From DASRAA01 sp963814165 (GTDB lineage: Bacteria; Acidobacteriota; Terriglobia; Terriglobales; Acidobacteriaceae), in assembly GCA_963814165.1 (NCBI GenBank), contig CAWFBW010000016.1:186001-250000 (forward strand): a stretch of DNA of 64,000 bases. The letters are read 5' to 3'. Numbering within the stretch: the first letter of the stretch is position 1; each line of letters opens with the position of its first letter. The notes below the pieces were generated by a model. That model ran no database searches, had not been told where the DNA came from, and saw nothing but the letters and a program-made list of their open reading frames with translations. The position numbers were made by a program, and so were the translations under genes. Below, one piece after another: positions 50,883 through 61,141 of this stretch.

Positions 50883-53075
50883 ATGACACAGGGAACCGTG
50901 AAAGAGCTCCTGAATCTCGACAAAGCGCGAGCCGTGGCGCGGCGGTTCCTTCGTCCGACCAGCAAGCTGGGCAAAACCACCCTGTGGTTCGGGGTTGTCG
51001 CTGGGGCATTGGAGTTGTGGAAGCTTGTAGCGCGCGCGCCCAACGGCACGATGTTGAGCGCCTGGGCAAGCGTGATGAGCTTCGTGTTTGTCGTGTGCCT
51101 CCTGCTCAGGTGGATCCGGTGGGCCCGGCAGAGGCTGCTGTGGCGACTGCGCAACCGGTTGATCGTTACGTATGTGTTCATCGGCGTAATCCCGATCATC
51201 CTTTTGATTTCGATGTCTCTACTGGCGGGGTACTTGTTTGCGGGGCAATTTGCTACATACGTCGCCTTGGCTGACCTCGACGGCGAATTGCAGAATCTGG
51301 TCACGGCGAACGATGGGCTGGCTGCGCAATTCCGAACACTCACGCTGCGAGACAAGCTGAACCCGCAACTGGCAGCGGAGATTGCCAACGCCTCGGGCGA
51401 GGGCATGAATGGCCGGACCGTGACGGTACTCGAGGGAGATAAGGGATTCCGGATCGAATCCAATGGCGCGACTGAAGAAGTTCAAGAGAAATTGCCGGCT
51501 TCGGCAAAGAGTAACCTGAGCAACTTCGTCATCGATTCGGGTCGCCTGCACATGCGGGCCCTGAGGCAGGTGGAAGCCGGTCCGCGGCGGATCACGGTGA
51601 TTTCCAACGTTCCGGTTACGGCGGAATTGCTGCAACGCGCAGCCCGCATCGGTTCGGTGGAACTCTATCCCCCGTCACCTGAAAGCGACGGAGAGGCGCC
51701 GAAGTCAGCTGATTCCTCGACAGCTGGTTCGAAGACGCCTGGTACAGTCACCATCGACATAGGTGGTTCCAAATCGACGGTGAAGATCGCCGGCGAAAAT
51801 GTCACCAGTGCTCCACAGAACGTAGAAGCCGGTCAGGTACAGTCGGCCACCAGCCGTTTCGATCCCGAATTTCGCTGGTGGACGCTGTTCACTGCGATCG
51901 ACTGGAAGACAGGCAAGGAGTTGTCAGGCGCCATCGTGGTGGGCACCAGGCCATCAATGCTCTATAACGTCCTGTTCGGTACTCTGGGCACAAAAGCCGG
52001 GATTTTTGTGCAGCTGCTGGCGGGAATCGCGATTTTCCTTGGGTTGATCGAGCTCATCGCGCTATTCATCGGTGTACGTTTGACCCGCAGCATGACGAAG
52101 TCCGTCGCCGAACTCTATGCGGCAACGCAGGCCGTGAACCAAGGCGATTTTTCGCACCGTATACAAGTCCGCACCCGTGACCAGATGGCCACGCTGGAAG
52201 AGTCGTTCAACTCAATGTCCGCGTCACTTTCGAAGTTGATGACGGAGCAGAAAGAAAAGCAGCGACTGGAAAGTGAACTGGCCATCGCGCACGAAGTGCA
52301 GACTCTGCTCTTCCCGGCCCAGGTTTCCGGGTTGCCCGGCCTTGAGGTCCACGGCGTCTGCCGCCCTGCCCGCACCGTGAGTGGCGACTATTACGATTTC
52401 ATCCCGTTGCGCAACGACCGGCTGATGCTGGCGGTTGGGGACATCAGCGGCAAAGGAATCTCGGCAGCTCTGCTCATGGCCACGGTGCACGCGTTTGTGC
52501 GAGCGTACTCCCTGGAACCGCAGCACACCTTCGAACCGGTATTGCTTGGTGCCACGTCCAACGACGGTCGCGGAGCGCAAAGCCTCACCCTCGACTTGTG
52601 GCAAGGCGAGTGCGGGCCGGGATCGTTGATGGCTACCCTTAACTACCAGATCTTCCGCTCAACGCCACCGGAGAAGTACGCGACGATGTTTCTCGGCTGC
52701 TACGACGGCAACACCCGGACACTTAACTACTCAAACGCGGGGCATTTGCCGCCAATACTGATTTGCAATGACGGCAGCGTCCAGCGCCTGGAAGTTTCCG
52801 GTACCGTGGTGGGCCTATTCGACGGAATCACATACGGGGAAAGCAGCCTGCCGATGCAGCCCGGCGATATCTTTGTGGCATTCAGCGACGGCGTGACTGA
52901 GCCAGAGAACGAGTTCGGAGAATTCGGCGAAGACCGCCTCATCGATCTGATACGGGCCCACCGCGAACAACCCCTTGCGCGTATCAGCGAAGTGCTGACA
53001 AGCGCGGTAGTGGACTGGATCGGCGGCGAAGAGCAGCCTGACGACGTAACCTTGGTACTCGCCAGAGCACGCTAG
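50883..53075 (+). CDS. Membrane-bound RsbU-type PP2C serine phosphatase
   Basis: A 730-residue sensor phosphatase. Two N-terminal hydrophobic segments at about residues 36-80 and a strong one at 99-120 (RLIVTYVFIGVIPIILLISM) precede an extracytoplasmic region of about 250 residues; another helix at about 375-398 leads into a HAMP domain (RLTRSMTKSVAELYAATQAV). From about 460 is the SpoIIE/PP2C domain with VSGDYYDFI, VGDISGKGISAALLMA, FSDGVTEPENEF and PDDVTLVLAR, giving the aspartates that bind the metal pair. Such proteins dephosphorylate anti-sigma-factor antagonists in partner-switching pathways; no partner is encoded nearby. Confidence 0.88.
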   Translation: MTQGTVKELLNLDKARAVARRFLRPTSKLGKTTLWFGVVAGALELWKLVARAPNGTMLSAWASVMSFVFVVCLLLRWIRWARQRLLWRLRNRLIVTYVFIGVIPIILLISMSLLAGYLFAGQFATYVALADLDGELQNLVTANDGLAAQFRTLTLRDKLNPQLAAEIANASGEGMNGRTVTVLEGDKGFRIESNGATEEVQEKLPASAKSNLSNFVIDSGRLHMRALRQVEAGPRRITVISNVPVTAELLQRAARIGSVELYPPSPESDGEAPKSADSSTAGSKTPGTVTIDIGGSKSTVKIAGENVTSAPQNVEAGQVQSATSRFDPEFRWWTLFTAIDWKTGKELSGAIVVGTRPSMLYNVLFGTLGTKAGIFVQLLAGIAIFLGLIELIALFIGVRLTRSMTKSVAELYAATQAVNQGDFSHRIQVRTRDQMATLEESFNSMSASLSKLMTEQKEKQRLESELAIAHEVQTLLFPAQVSGLPGLEVHGVCRPARTVSGDYYDFIPLRNDRLMLAVGDISGKGISAALLMATVHAFVRAYSLEPQHTFEPVLLGATSNDGRGAQSLTLDLWQGECGPGSLMATLNYQIFRSTPPEKYATMFLGCYDGNTRTLNYSNAGHLPPILICNDGSVQRLEVSGTVVGLFDGITYGESSLPMQPGDIFVAFSDGVTEPENEFGEFGEDRLIDLIRAHREQPLARISEVLTSAVVDWIGGEEQPDDVTLVLARAR

Positions 53076-53101
53076 ACGAGCGCGCAGTGGGACTAGCGAC
53101 T

Positions 53102-53872
53102 TTATTTCGCAGAAGCAGGAGCGGGTAAAAACCGATAGCCGATGCCCCTCACGGTAAGCAAGTGCTGGGGATTTGATGGATCCTTCTCGATGTACTTGCG
53201 CAAACGCACGATAAAGTTGTCGATAGCACGGGTGTCCGTATCTTCATGCAAGCCCCAAACTTCTTCCAGAATCTGCTTGCGCGATACCACCTTACCGCTG
53301 TTGCGGATGAGATGTCGGAGCAACTCAGCCTCCATCAGCGTGAGACGGAAGACCTTTCCGTTGGCGCGTAACTCGAGCGTGCCGAAATCCACTTGGCGCC
53401 CGTCGAATGCGTACAACTCGAATTCACTTGGGGCACCCGCGGTCTTGGTCTCGGTCATGGACGACCGACCATTCGTCGCTCCGAGGCCAATCCTTCCCCA
53501 ATCGCGCCTCCGCAGCAGGCTCTGTATGCGTGCCAGCAGGATGTTCAGGTCAAATGGCTTGGGCAGGTAATCGTCGGCGCCTGCGGCGAATCCCTTCAGC
53601 ACATCTTCGGGCCGGCCGCGCGCAGTGAGCATCAGGAGCGGAATGAACTGGTTGGCCTGCCGCAGTTCAGTCGCCACCGTGAAGCCATCTTTGCCCGGCA
53701 ACATCACGTCCAGCACCAGTAAGTCGAATTCCTCATGTCGGGTTAGCAAGAGGTCGAGCGCAGTCTCACCATCACCGGCGACCCGGGTCGTGAAGCCTTC
53801 CGCCTCAAGATTGAACTTCAAACCCCTTGCGAGGTGCTCTTCGTCTTCCACCAACAGGATGCTTCCGGTCAT
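53102..53872 (-). CDS. OmpR-family response regulator
   Basis: A 256-residue regulator with an N-terminal receiver (VEDEEHLARGLKFNLEAEGF, phosphoacceptor Asp in LLVLDVMLPGKDG, Lys in DYLPKPFDLNILLARI) and a C-terminal OmpR winged helix (LTLMEAELLRHLIRNSGKVV, DTDTRAIDNFIVRLRKYIEK). A linker of about 30 residues, longer than usual, separates them. Its start overlaps the stop of the sensor kinase gene by 4 bases, so the two are coupled and form one two-component system. Target genes are unknown. Confidence 0.93.
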   Translation of the reverse strand: MTGSILLVEDEEHLARGLKFNLEAEGFTTRVAGDGETALDLLLTRHEEFDLLVLDVMLPGKDGFTVATELRQANQFIPLLMLTARGRPEDVLKGFAAGADDYLPKPFDLNILLARIQSLLRRRDWGRIGLGATNGRSSMTETKTAGAPSEFELYAFDGRQVDFGTLELRANGKVFRLTLMEAELLRHLIRNSGKVVSRKQILEEVWGLHEDTDTRAIDNFIVRLRKYIEKDPSNPQHLLTVRGIGYRFLPAPASAK

Positions 53873-54777
53873 GATCGGTACCTGGGAAGTTCGATGGTCA
53901 CGGTGGTTCCCTTTCCTGCACCTTCACTCTCGACCCAGGCTTTACCGCCGTGCCGCTGAATCACGGCGCGGACAATAAACAACCCAAGGCCGCTTCCCTT
54001 GACCTGGGTCGCTCCGGGATTCAGCACACGGTAGAAGCGCTTGAAGACACGCTTCAACTCGTTGCTCGGTATGCCGATGCCGTTGTCCTGCACCTTGATT
54101 TGTACCCGTTGCAGGTCCGGAGTCACTACGTCGACCCGAATGTGCGGATCTTTGGGCGAGTATTTCACCGCATTGTCGAGCACGTTTGACAGCACCGCAG
54201 ACAACTCTTCCCGGTCCCCCGCTACGCTCAGCCGCTCAGCAGTCCGGCCATCCAGGTCCCACGCCACGGAGTCCGGGGCCAGATGATGTCGGACACGCGC
54301 CAGTTCCACGGCATCTTGCACCAATGGGCCAACATCGACCTCGGCCTTGTGCAGCGCTGCATTCTTCTGAGTGACGCGCGCGGCGCGCAGCACCTGCTCA
54401 ACGGTACCCATCAGGCGTTGTGTGTCCTCAAGCATGATCTGGTAAAACTCGCGGCGCTGGACGTCGTCAACCGGGCGCTGTTGCAGGGTTTCAAGATAGA
54501 GGCGAATGGACGTAATGGGCGTCTTCAGCTCGTGGGTGACGGCGTTAAGAAAGCTGTCCTGCTGCTCGTTACGCTTGACTTCGCGCACCAGGAAAATCGT
54601 GTTGAGGATCACGCCCGCGATGATGAATCCGAAGAAGAGAACGCCGAGAATGAGCGGGACGACCTCGCGCCAGTTGAGGACGATCCAACTGACGTTGAGC
54701 ACCAGTGCCACTGCGGCGACGAGCACACCGAGCGTGATGGCAAACGCGATGGTTTTCTTGCGGCTGGTAATGCGCAT
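53869..54777 (-). CDS. Sensor histidine kinase
   Basis: A 302-residue kinase. Two membrane helices (about residues 9-31 and 39-60) with a very short loop between them suggest an intramembrane or membrane-linked signal. The H box is VTHELKTPITSIRLYLETLQ, with phosphorylated His; then N box LDNAVKYSPKDPHIRVD, G1 DNGIGIPSNELK and G2 GSGLGLFIVRAVIQRHGG. It has no recognisable PAS or HAMP domain. It is the upstream partner of the overlapping response regulator gene. Confidence 0.93.
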   Translation of the reverse strand: MRITSRKKTIAFAITLGVLVAAVALVLNVSWIVLNWREVVPLILGVLFFGFIIAGVILNTIFLVREVKRNEQQDSFLNAVTHELKTPITSIRLYLETLQQRPVDDVQRREFYQIMLEDTQRLMGTVEQVLRAARVTQKNAALHKAEVDVGPLVQDAVELARVRHHLAPDSVAWDLDGRTAERLSVAGDREELSAVLSNVLDNAVKYSPKDPHIRVDVVTPDLQRVQIKVQDNGIGIPSNELKRVFKRFYRVLNPGATQVKGSGLGLFIVRAVIQRHGGKAWVESEGAGKGTTVTIELPRYRS

Positions 54778-54812
54778 GACGCTTTCAGAGGAAGGATAGC
54801 ACTCGCGCAGAA

Positions 54813-54841
54813 GAAAGACGGCGCACGAAGCGCCGTCTTTC
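54813..54841 (-). terminator. Terminator after the desaturase gene
   Basis: A perfect 12-bp stem, GAAAGACGGCGC / GCGCCGTCTTTC, around a 5-base loop, ending in a short T-rich tail in the minus direction. It lies 22 bases beyond the desaturase stop and separates that gene from the kinase start region. Confidence 0.75.
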
Positions 54842-54862
54842 GAGCATAGCTGAAGCCAGGGA

Positions 54863-55747
54863 CTAGTCGCCGCTGTAAGCGCCCACCAACTGCTCTTCGG
54901 CTTTTGCGGGCGTGTCTTCGATCGCCTTGATGCGGGCTTCGCGCAGCTTGGGCAGCTTCACGTCCCAGACGAGACCAACCGCCTTAAGCGCGCTGATCAG
55001 GTACCAGTTGAAGTCAACTTCATACCACGCCAGGCCGTGACGCGCCGACTGTGGATGCGCATGGTGATTGTTGTGCCAGCCTTCGCCAAAGCTCAACAGT
55101 GCGACCCACCAGAGATTTCGCGAGTCGTCATCGGTGGCAAAGCGCTTGGAACCCCACATGTGGGTGGCCGAATTCACGAACCAGGTGCTGTGCAGGAGGA
55201 ACACGGTGCGCAGGAAGATTCCCCAGAAAACGAACTTCCAGCCGCCGACGGCAAGCAGCGTGAGGCCGACAACGACCATCGGAATCCAATGCCATTCGCT
55301 GAGCCACATATGGAACTTATCTTTGCGAAGATCGGGAACGTAGGGCAGCAGCTTCTGGATCTTGTTGTGCAGGCCTTCGCCGCTCATGATCCAGCCCATG
55401 TGCGCCCAGTAGCCGCCATCGCGCGGGCTGTGCGGATCGCCGGGCTTGTCGGTAACCTGGTGATGTAGGCGGTGCGTGGCCACCCAGAAAATGGGTCCGC
55501 CCTCAAGCGCCAGCGTCGCGCAAACGGTGAGGAAATACTCAAACCATTTGGGACATTTGAAGCCGCGATGCGTCAGCAGGCGATGGTAGCCGAGGCCGAT
55601 ACCGAAGCTGCCCGCTACCCAGTAGAGAAACAATCCGACGAAGAAGGCTTTCCAGCTGAACATGAACAGCGCGGCCAGCGCGCCGATATGAAATGCGATC
55701 ATGAAGCCAGACGTGACCCAGTTAATGCGTTTGTCCTGTCGAACCAT
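54863..55747 (-). CDS. Acyl-CoA delta-9-type fatty acid desaturase
   Basis: About 294 residues from the ATG at 55747, preferred because AAGGGG lies six bases upstream and the upstream extension lacks similarity. The three histidine clusters of membrane di-iron desaturases are visible: HRLLTH, HRLHH and HNNHH (in WHNNHHAHPQSARHG). Four membrane helices around residues 10-55 and 150-190 are likely. It introduces a cis double bond into acyl chains to tune membrane fluidity, with electrons from a ferredoxin or rubredoxin. It has its own terminator. Confidence 0.92.
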   Translation of the reverse strand: MVRQDKRINWVTSGFMIAFHIGALAALFMFSWKAFFVGLFLYWVAGSFGIGLGYHRLLTHRGFKCPKWFEYFLTVCATLALEGGPIFWVATHRLHHQVTDKPGDPHSPRDGGYWAHMGWIMSGEGLHNKIQKLLPYVPDLRKDKFHMWLSEWHWIPMVVVGLTLLAVGGWKFVFWGIFLRTVFLLHSTWFVNSATHMWGSKRFATDDDSRNLWWVALLSFGEGWHNNHHAHPQSARHGLAWYEVDFNWYLISALKAVGLVWDVKLPKLREARIKAIEDTPAKAEEQLVGAYSGD

Positions 55748-55952
55748 GAGACCCCTTGTTGTGTTAGTGCGTAATTCCGTGCAGGCACGGAAGAGCCATT
55801 TCCAGACTAGCAACTTTGCGGGCGGGCGATTGTAATACTTATGTCACTGGGGTTTGTGACGTGGAGCACGAAGCGATCGTACACGCCGGATGTACTGTTT
55901 TGCCTCGAATCCGCGCGCTTTCGGCGAGCATCGCTATTTTCCCGGCAAACGG

Positions 55953-57479
55953 TTACCGCAATTGCACGGACCCAGGTAGTAACGCCGCTTGCACGCGTTC
56001 CATCGTGCTGGGATCGAGACCTTCCATGATGAGTGCATCGCTGGCATGAACCTGGATTACCACTTTTCCTTCCGCGCCGAAATCCCATCCCGTGATTGAA
56101 TTCTCACTGCCGCCGTCGGTATGAAAACCGGGGGCTGCTCCTTGAGGAGCTTCGTACCTCTTCGGCGTGTAGTCGCTGTAGAGTTTGGCGAACGCGTGCG
56201 CCGAGTCGGGCGAGTCCCAACGCGACAGGTAGATCAATCCAATCTCGGTTTTCGGCGCTGACTTGCAGTAAACCGCCAGGTAATATCCGCCGCGCCAGTG
56301 CGAGTAATACTGCTTGGCATCGGCGTCAGGCGCATATTGCTTCGCCAGCAGGTACACGTCGAACGCGCCCATTGATCCGAAATCATAGCGTTCGCAGGCA
56401 GGAGCGATGAGTCTGTCGAGATCAGGAACGGTGAGCGGCGTAACGCCGTGGCCGTCGATGTACGCGTCGGGTTGCATGACCTCATAGGTATCCGCAGGAG
56501 GTCGGTGCAGCACCCCGTCGTAAGCCGCCTCAGTTCCCTGCTTCGTCAGCACTGCGCGCTCGAAGTCCATGCCGAACGCATAGGGCATCAGCAGTGATTC
56601 GCGGAGGTAAACCGGAGCCGCTGCCAGCACCGGAAGGTTTTTGCCATCCGTCATTGACGCCCGCATGGCGTTCACCACGTCGGGAGCCTTCTCGATATTC
56701 AGTCCCGAAGGCGCGAGAATATAGTCGATCATGGCGAGCATGGCCTGACCTTCAGCAACGTTTTCGCGTGCCGACTGTGCCTCTTGCACGACCTGCTCCT
56801 GCTGGTCTGGCAGTGGAGTACCGTCGCTGCCTCCGGCACGAAACCACTTCCGCAGATCGACGGTCTGGTCTTGCAATGCATGGGTCAGTTCATGCGCCAA
56901 CACCGGCTTTTGCAACTCAGGCCGCACCCAGTCCAGCAGGTTCACCGTCTTGGTCTTGGGATCGTAAAAGGCGGCGACCTGCTCGCGAAGTAGCTTCAGA
57001 AACTCGGCGTGCAAATCGTAGTTCCGGGGAATCATTCCGAACTTTCGCAGCACCAGCTGCGAGCGCTCAATCCGCTGCGCGTCCTTGTCGCTCTTGATGT
57101 GCTCCTCGACGAAGCGTTCTACCTGGTCACGCGTGATGAGCTTCTTTTTCACCTTGTGCTTGATGGGCAGGCCGGTATCGCGGCTCACAAACTTCAGAAT
57201 TTCATCGACGGAACGAAATAACGCCTTTGCCTCGGCCTTGGTGATTGGCTGCGGGGACTCGATGGATTCCGCTGCGGGTTGCGAAGGACCTTGGGCGGCG
57301 GGCGGTGCCTGGACGGCGCCGGGTGGGGGCTGCTGGGAGGTTTCGCCTGGCGCTGTCGAGGTCTGTCCTGCTGCCCATCCGGTGAAAAGCAGTAGCCACA
57401 GCAAGGCCGCGGTCAGCGAGCGAAATCCGGTTTTTCGGAGGAAGTAATTGCGCGACATGAACGAGTTGCCAGAATACAT
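55953..57479 (-). CDS. Secreted HELTH-motif putative metallopeptidase
   Basis: A 508-residue protein with a membrane/signal segment (about residues 22-38: SLTAALLWLLLFTGWAAGQ). A Pro/Gln-rich linker follows, then KPVLAHELTHALQDQTVDLR near residues 190-210, matching the HExxH zinc motif of gluzincin-like peptidases, with Glu catalytic. A downstream acidic third ligand was not securely identified. The rest contains YYSHWRGGYYLAVYCKSAP and RYEAPQGAAPGFHTDGGSEN. The ATG at 57479 has GGAG before it. Export is predicted; the substrate is unknown. Similar proteins are annotated as hypothetical in acidobacteria. Confidence 0.65.
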   Translation of the reverse strand: MYSGNSFMSRNYFLRKTGFRSLTAALLWLLLFTGWAAGQTSTAPGETSQQPPPGAVQAPPAAQGPSQPAAESIESPQPITKAEAKALFRSVDEILKFVSRDTGLPIKHKVKKKLITRDQVERFVEEHIKSDKDAQRIERSQLVLRKFGMIPRNYDLHAEFLKLLREQVAAFYDPKTKTVNLLDWVRPELQKPVLAHELTHALQDQTVDLRKWFRAGGSDGTPLPDQQEQVVQEAQSARENVAEGQAMLAMIDYILAPSGLNIEKAPDVVNAMRASMTDGKNLPVLAAAPVYLRESLLMPYAFGMDFERAVLTKQGTEAAYDGVLHRPPADTYEVMQPDAYIDGHGVTPLTVPDLDRLIAPACERYDFGSMGAFDVYLLAKQYAPDADAKQYYSHWRGGYYLAVYCKSAPKTEIGLIYLSRWDSPDSAHAFAKLYSDYTPKRYEAPQGAAPGFHTDGGSENSITGWDFGAEGKVVIQVHASDALIMEGLDPSTMERVQAALLPGSVQLR

Positions 57480-57559
57480 GAGGTCTCCGCCTGTGTGCTT
57501 CGTCCGCGTCGAACCCGCTATGATGAAAGTTCAGCAATGCTCTCGACCAAGGATTCCCA

Positions 57560-59067
57560 ATGATTCGATATCGCCGTCATGTGATGGCATTTGTTGTGGT
57601 GACGTATCTCGCCGGGTTGGTGCTTGCGCAAGCGCAGCAGGCCGCCCCGCGAACGATGGAGCAGCAGCAGAGCTATCGCAAGGCGATGGAGACAGCCGAC
57701 CAGCAGATTGCCGACGAGGTAAAGGCCCGCTCTGAGCTGACGAAGAACCTGGAATACCTGACCACGCAGATCGGCCCGAGATTGACCGGTTCCCCGCAAA
57801 TGCAGCAGGCAAGCGACTGGTCGCTCAAGCAATTCCGGGCGTATGGCCTCGACGCACATCTGGAATCGGCGACGATTGACCATGCCTGGACGCGCGGCGT
57901 GGAAACTGCGGCCATCACCAGCCCCATACAGAGGAGCATTGGCATCCACGCGTTTGGATGGAGCAAGGCGACCGCAGGCGACGTGACCGGCAAGGTAGTC
58001 GCCCTCGAGATCAGCGAGCCATCCGACTTTGACAAGTTTCGCGGCAAGCTCAAAGGCGCTGTCGTGCTCGTCAACAAGCCGGCGGACCTCTCCCGGGCCG
58101 AGGCAAATCCGGAAAACGCCTATGACGCCGTGATCCCCTTGCAGCATGGTGTGAAAGCCGCGGGCATGTCGTGGCGGCAACGCGCGGACCTGATGCGGCA
58201 AATCGCCGACGAGCAACCTGCGCTTATCCTGTTGGACAGCGGCAAGCCCGATAGCCTCTTCAACATGACAGGGGGCCATCCGGCATTCAGGCCGAGCGCA
58301 GCGCCGATGGCTTTCGTAACGCATGAAGATTACGACCTCGATCTGGCGCCTGCTCGCAGAGCGGGCCGGTAACGTTGACGGCGAATCTTCGCAACACTTT
58401 CTCGGACAAGCCTGCGCCAGTGGCCATCACCGTTGCCGAAATCAAGGGCTCCGAGTTTCCCGATGAACGGGTCATCGTCGGAGGCCACTTGGACTCCTGG
58501 GACCTTGGTCAGGGCGCGCTCGACAACGGTACCGGTGCGATGGCAGTTATGGAAGCCGCCCGGGCTCTGCATACTCTCGGCTGGAAGCCGAAGCGCACAA
58601 TAACTTTTGTCTTGTTCACCGGCGAAGAGCAGGGCGGCATCGGCGCCGACACCTACGTCAAGAACCACGCTTCGGAATTGGCCAAGACGGATGCCGTGCT
58701 CATTCTCGATACCGGCACGGGCAAGGTTTACAGCATCGCTCTCGAGAATCTGTGGGAAACGGGCCCGCTAATGTCTGAGATTTACCAGCCTCTGCAAGAG
58801 GTATTCGATCTTCAGCCGCTCAGCACCAGATACTTTGGAGCGTCAGACCACGTACAGTTCCTCGACAAGGGTGTCCCCGCCTACTTCTGCATGCAGCTTC
58901 CAGCGCACTATCGAGAGGCGCACCACAGCCAGACCGACACGTTCGACAAAGTCATTCCCGAGGAAATCAACCAGGGCGCCGCGTTGCTGGCGGCGTGGGC
59001 ATGGAATGTCTCCGAAATGCCACAGGCACTGCCGCACCATGAGGCAGCAAAGGCGCCCTCGGAATGA
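57560..59067 (+). CDS. Secreted M28-family metallopeptidase (two +1 frameshifts)
   Basis: Two main frames join into about 501 residues. The N-terminus has a signal segment (HVMAFVVVTYLAGLVLAQAQ) and a PA-like region (VVLVNKPADLSR, FNMTGGHPAFRPSAAPMAFV). The catalytic domain gives VIVGGHLDSWDLGQGALDNG, with the first zinc ligand His-Asp, FTGEEQGGIGADTYV with the catalytic Glu, and YFGASDHVQFLDKGVPAYF with a zinc-binding Asp-His. Removing one base at 58340 and one at 58368 restores DLIWRLLAERAVTLTANLRN. It is a di-zinc aminopeptidase or carboxypeptidase exported to the periplasm. The start has AAGGA at good distance. Confidence 0.88.
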
Positions 59068-59391
59068 CCGCTGAACTTGCTATCACGCGGTGATGTGACC
59101 CCTGCCCTATCGCAACCGGCGGTGACGCGCGCATGATCCATTGCAGGGAGAAGTTGTTAGTGTCTCTCATCAGTCCTCGCCAAGGCGGCGGACTCCTATG
59201 GCTCATTGAAATCGGCACTTTACGATTGTCAGGCTTGTATGTGTAGTATTGAAAGTATGACAACATTTGCTGTATGGATTGTATGGATTACAGGACAACG
59301 CTAGCGTCAGCATAAGCCGTTTTATATCATCCAGTTAGACGGACTTAACACTAATTGGTGATTTCAAAGACGGCGTACATGGGGGGGTACG
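59068..59391. other. Intergenic stretch, no gene seen
   Basis: It includes a short tandem TGTATGGATTGTATGGATTA near 59274-59290 and a run of seven G at 59382. No open frame resembles a gene, and no clear terminator was found for the M28 gene. Confidence 0.5.
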
Positions 59392-60379
59392 TCAGGGTTG
59401 TTCTGCCTGACCGCTTTTGACGCTTCGAAAGATCGCATCCAGTATTTTCTGGTTCTGCACGCCTTCTTCGCCCGGAATCACAAACGGCTGCCCAGACTCA
59501 ACCGCGTCGGCAAATGCCTCGACTTGCGCCGTGTAGGCATCGGCGTTGGAAACTTCTGTTTTCTCGACGATTTCGAAGCCACGCCGGAATTCGAGTGTCA
59601 CTGGATGTTCCACATTCAACGCATTGACGGCAGACAGGATTCCGTCTTCTCCAATCACCTCGAGCAGGGTTTGGTACGGCGCACGGGCTGATACCGACAT
59701 CGTGCCCAGAGTGCCGCCGGAAAACTGAAGCAGCGTGGTACCCGATGCTTCCACGGACCAATGTTCGTCGTAGTGGGCCTGCGCCATCACGCTTTCAACT
59801 TCCTCGCCCAGAATGTACCGCAGGGTGTCAAAGCAATGCACTCCAACGTCAGCCAGCGGGCCTCCCGTAGCGAGTGTGGGGTCGTTGATCCAGGTGCGGG
59901 CGCTATGCAGGAGCGGGGCCACAAATACGGCGCGCGCCAGCACGGGTTTTCCGATGGCGCCGGAATGAATGCGCTCGCGAAACCAGCGGACACTGTCTTC
60001 AAAGCGCATGACGTGGGCAACGCCCAGCATGACTCCTGCCGAGCGGGCGGCGTCAACCATTTGCTGCGCTTCGGCGCGCATTCATGGCCATCGGTTTCTC
60101 CACGAGAATGGGCTTGCCGTGGCGCGCCGCCGCCTCGACATCGGCCAAATGCATGGCGTCAGGTGTGGCGACAAACACGGCATCAACGTCGGGACACGCG
60201 CACATGTCGGCGGTTGAGGTGAACGCATGGGTTATGCCATATTCGCGGGCCGACTCGCGGGCGCGGTCAGCATCGCGGCGAGTCAGCGCAGTAACAGCGC
60301 AGTTCTTTGCTTTTTCGAATCCAGGCATCAGGCGCCTGACGGCATGCAGTCCAAAACCGGCAATTCCGAAGCGAACCAT
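59392..60379 (-). CDS. Gfo/Idh/MocA-family oxidoreductase (one +1 frameshift)
   Basis: The NAD(P)-binding N-terminus FGIAGFGLHAVRRLMPGFE and the substrate-binding motif HGKPILVEKPMAMNA are in one frame; the C-terminal half with AAGVMLGVAHVMRFEDSVR-like GVMLGVAHVMRFEDSVRW, GGPLADVGVHCFDTLRYILG and QVEAFADAVESGQPFVIPGE is in another. Removing one base near 60079 joins them as MNRAEAQQMVDAARSAGV and gives about 328 residues. EKP holds the family catalytic Lys. The substrate is probably a sugar, inositol or related polyol and is not determinable. It diverges from the alpha/beta hydrolase gene. Confidence 0.88.
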
Positions 60380-60437
60380 ATGTAGTCAAGATACCTGAAT
60401 TGCTATCATCGCCAGGGAGCGCCAACAGAAGGAAGCC

Positions 60438-61094
60438 TTGCCAGCGACACACGCAGCGATTCGAACACTGTTCCTCGACGGGCCTGCTGGCCGTCTCGAG
60501 GCGCTGCTCAACCTCGGTGCGGCCGACGCCACTCACGCGGCCCTGGTTTGCCATCCGCATCCGCTATACGGCGGAACCATGCACAACAAAGTCGTTTTCC
60601 AAGCCATGAAGGCGCTTCACTCATTCGGGTTTCCGGTGTTGCGATTCAATTTTCGCGGCACCGGGCTCAGCGAAGGCGAGCACGACGGTCGCGCCGAAGT
60701 GGATGACGTGCGTGCGGCACTCGATTGGCTGAAGCACGAGTATTCGCTTCCCATCATTTTCGCAGGATTTTCCTTTGGTGCAGCGCGTGGTTTGCGGGCA
60801 TGCTGCCCAGATCCTGCTGTGCGTGCGCTGATATCCCTTGGAACCCCGGTGGAAGCCGAAGGCCGCCTCTACTCCTACAAATTTCTTGCTGAGTGCCGCA
60901 AGCCGAAGCTGTTTCTCAGCGGAGACCACGACCGGTTTGGTCCGCACAATGCACTTGAAGAAGTGGTAGCTCGAACGCCAGAACCCAAGGAACTGGTGTT
61001 CATTCCCGGCGATCATTTTTTCGCCGGACATCTCAACGAGATGCGAATGACCATTGAAAGCTGGCTGCATGAGCAACTCCACCCGCGCGTATGA
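60438..61094 (+). CDS. Alpha/beta hydrolase, COG2945-like
   Basis: A 218-residue alpha/beta hydrolase. HPHPLYGGTMHNKVV near residue 37 forms the oxyanion region, FNFRGTGLSEGEHDGRAEVD follows, then the nucleophile elbow GFSFGAARGL (Ser), Asp in FLSGDHDRFGP and His in IPGDHFFAGHLNEM. This layout with HPHP is typical of the predicted hydrolases of the COG2945 type. The start is TTG with AAGGAAG upstream. Substrate unknown; soluble and cytoplasmic. Divergent from the Gfo/Idh gene; the next gene follows 48 bases on. Confidence 0.85.
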   Translation: MPATHAAIRTLFLDGPAGRLEALLNLGAADATHAALVCHPHPLYGGTMHNKVVFQAMKALHSFGFPVLRFNFRGTGLSEGEHDGRAEVDDVRAALDWLKHEYSLPIIFAGFSFGAARGLRACCPDPAVRALISLGTPVEAEGRLYSYKFLAECRKPKLFLSGDHDRFGPHNALEEVVARTPEPKELVFIPGDHFFAGHLNEMRMTIESWLHEQLHPRV

Positions 61095-61141
61095 GGTCCG
61101 CGACTCAAATCGTTTCGGCACCACGCCTATAATCTGGGCGA

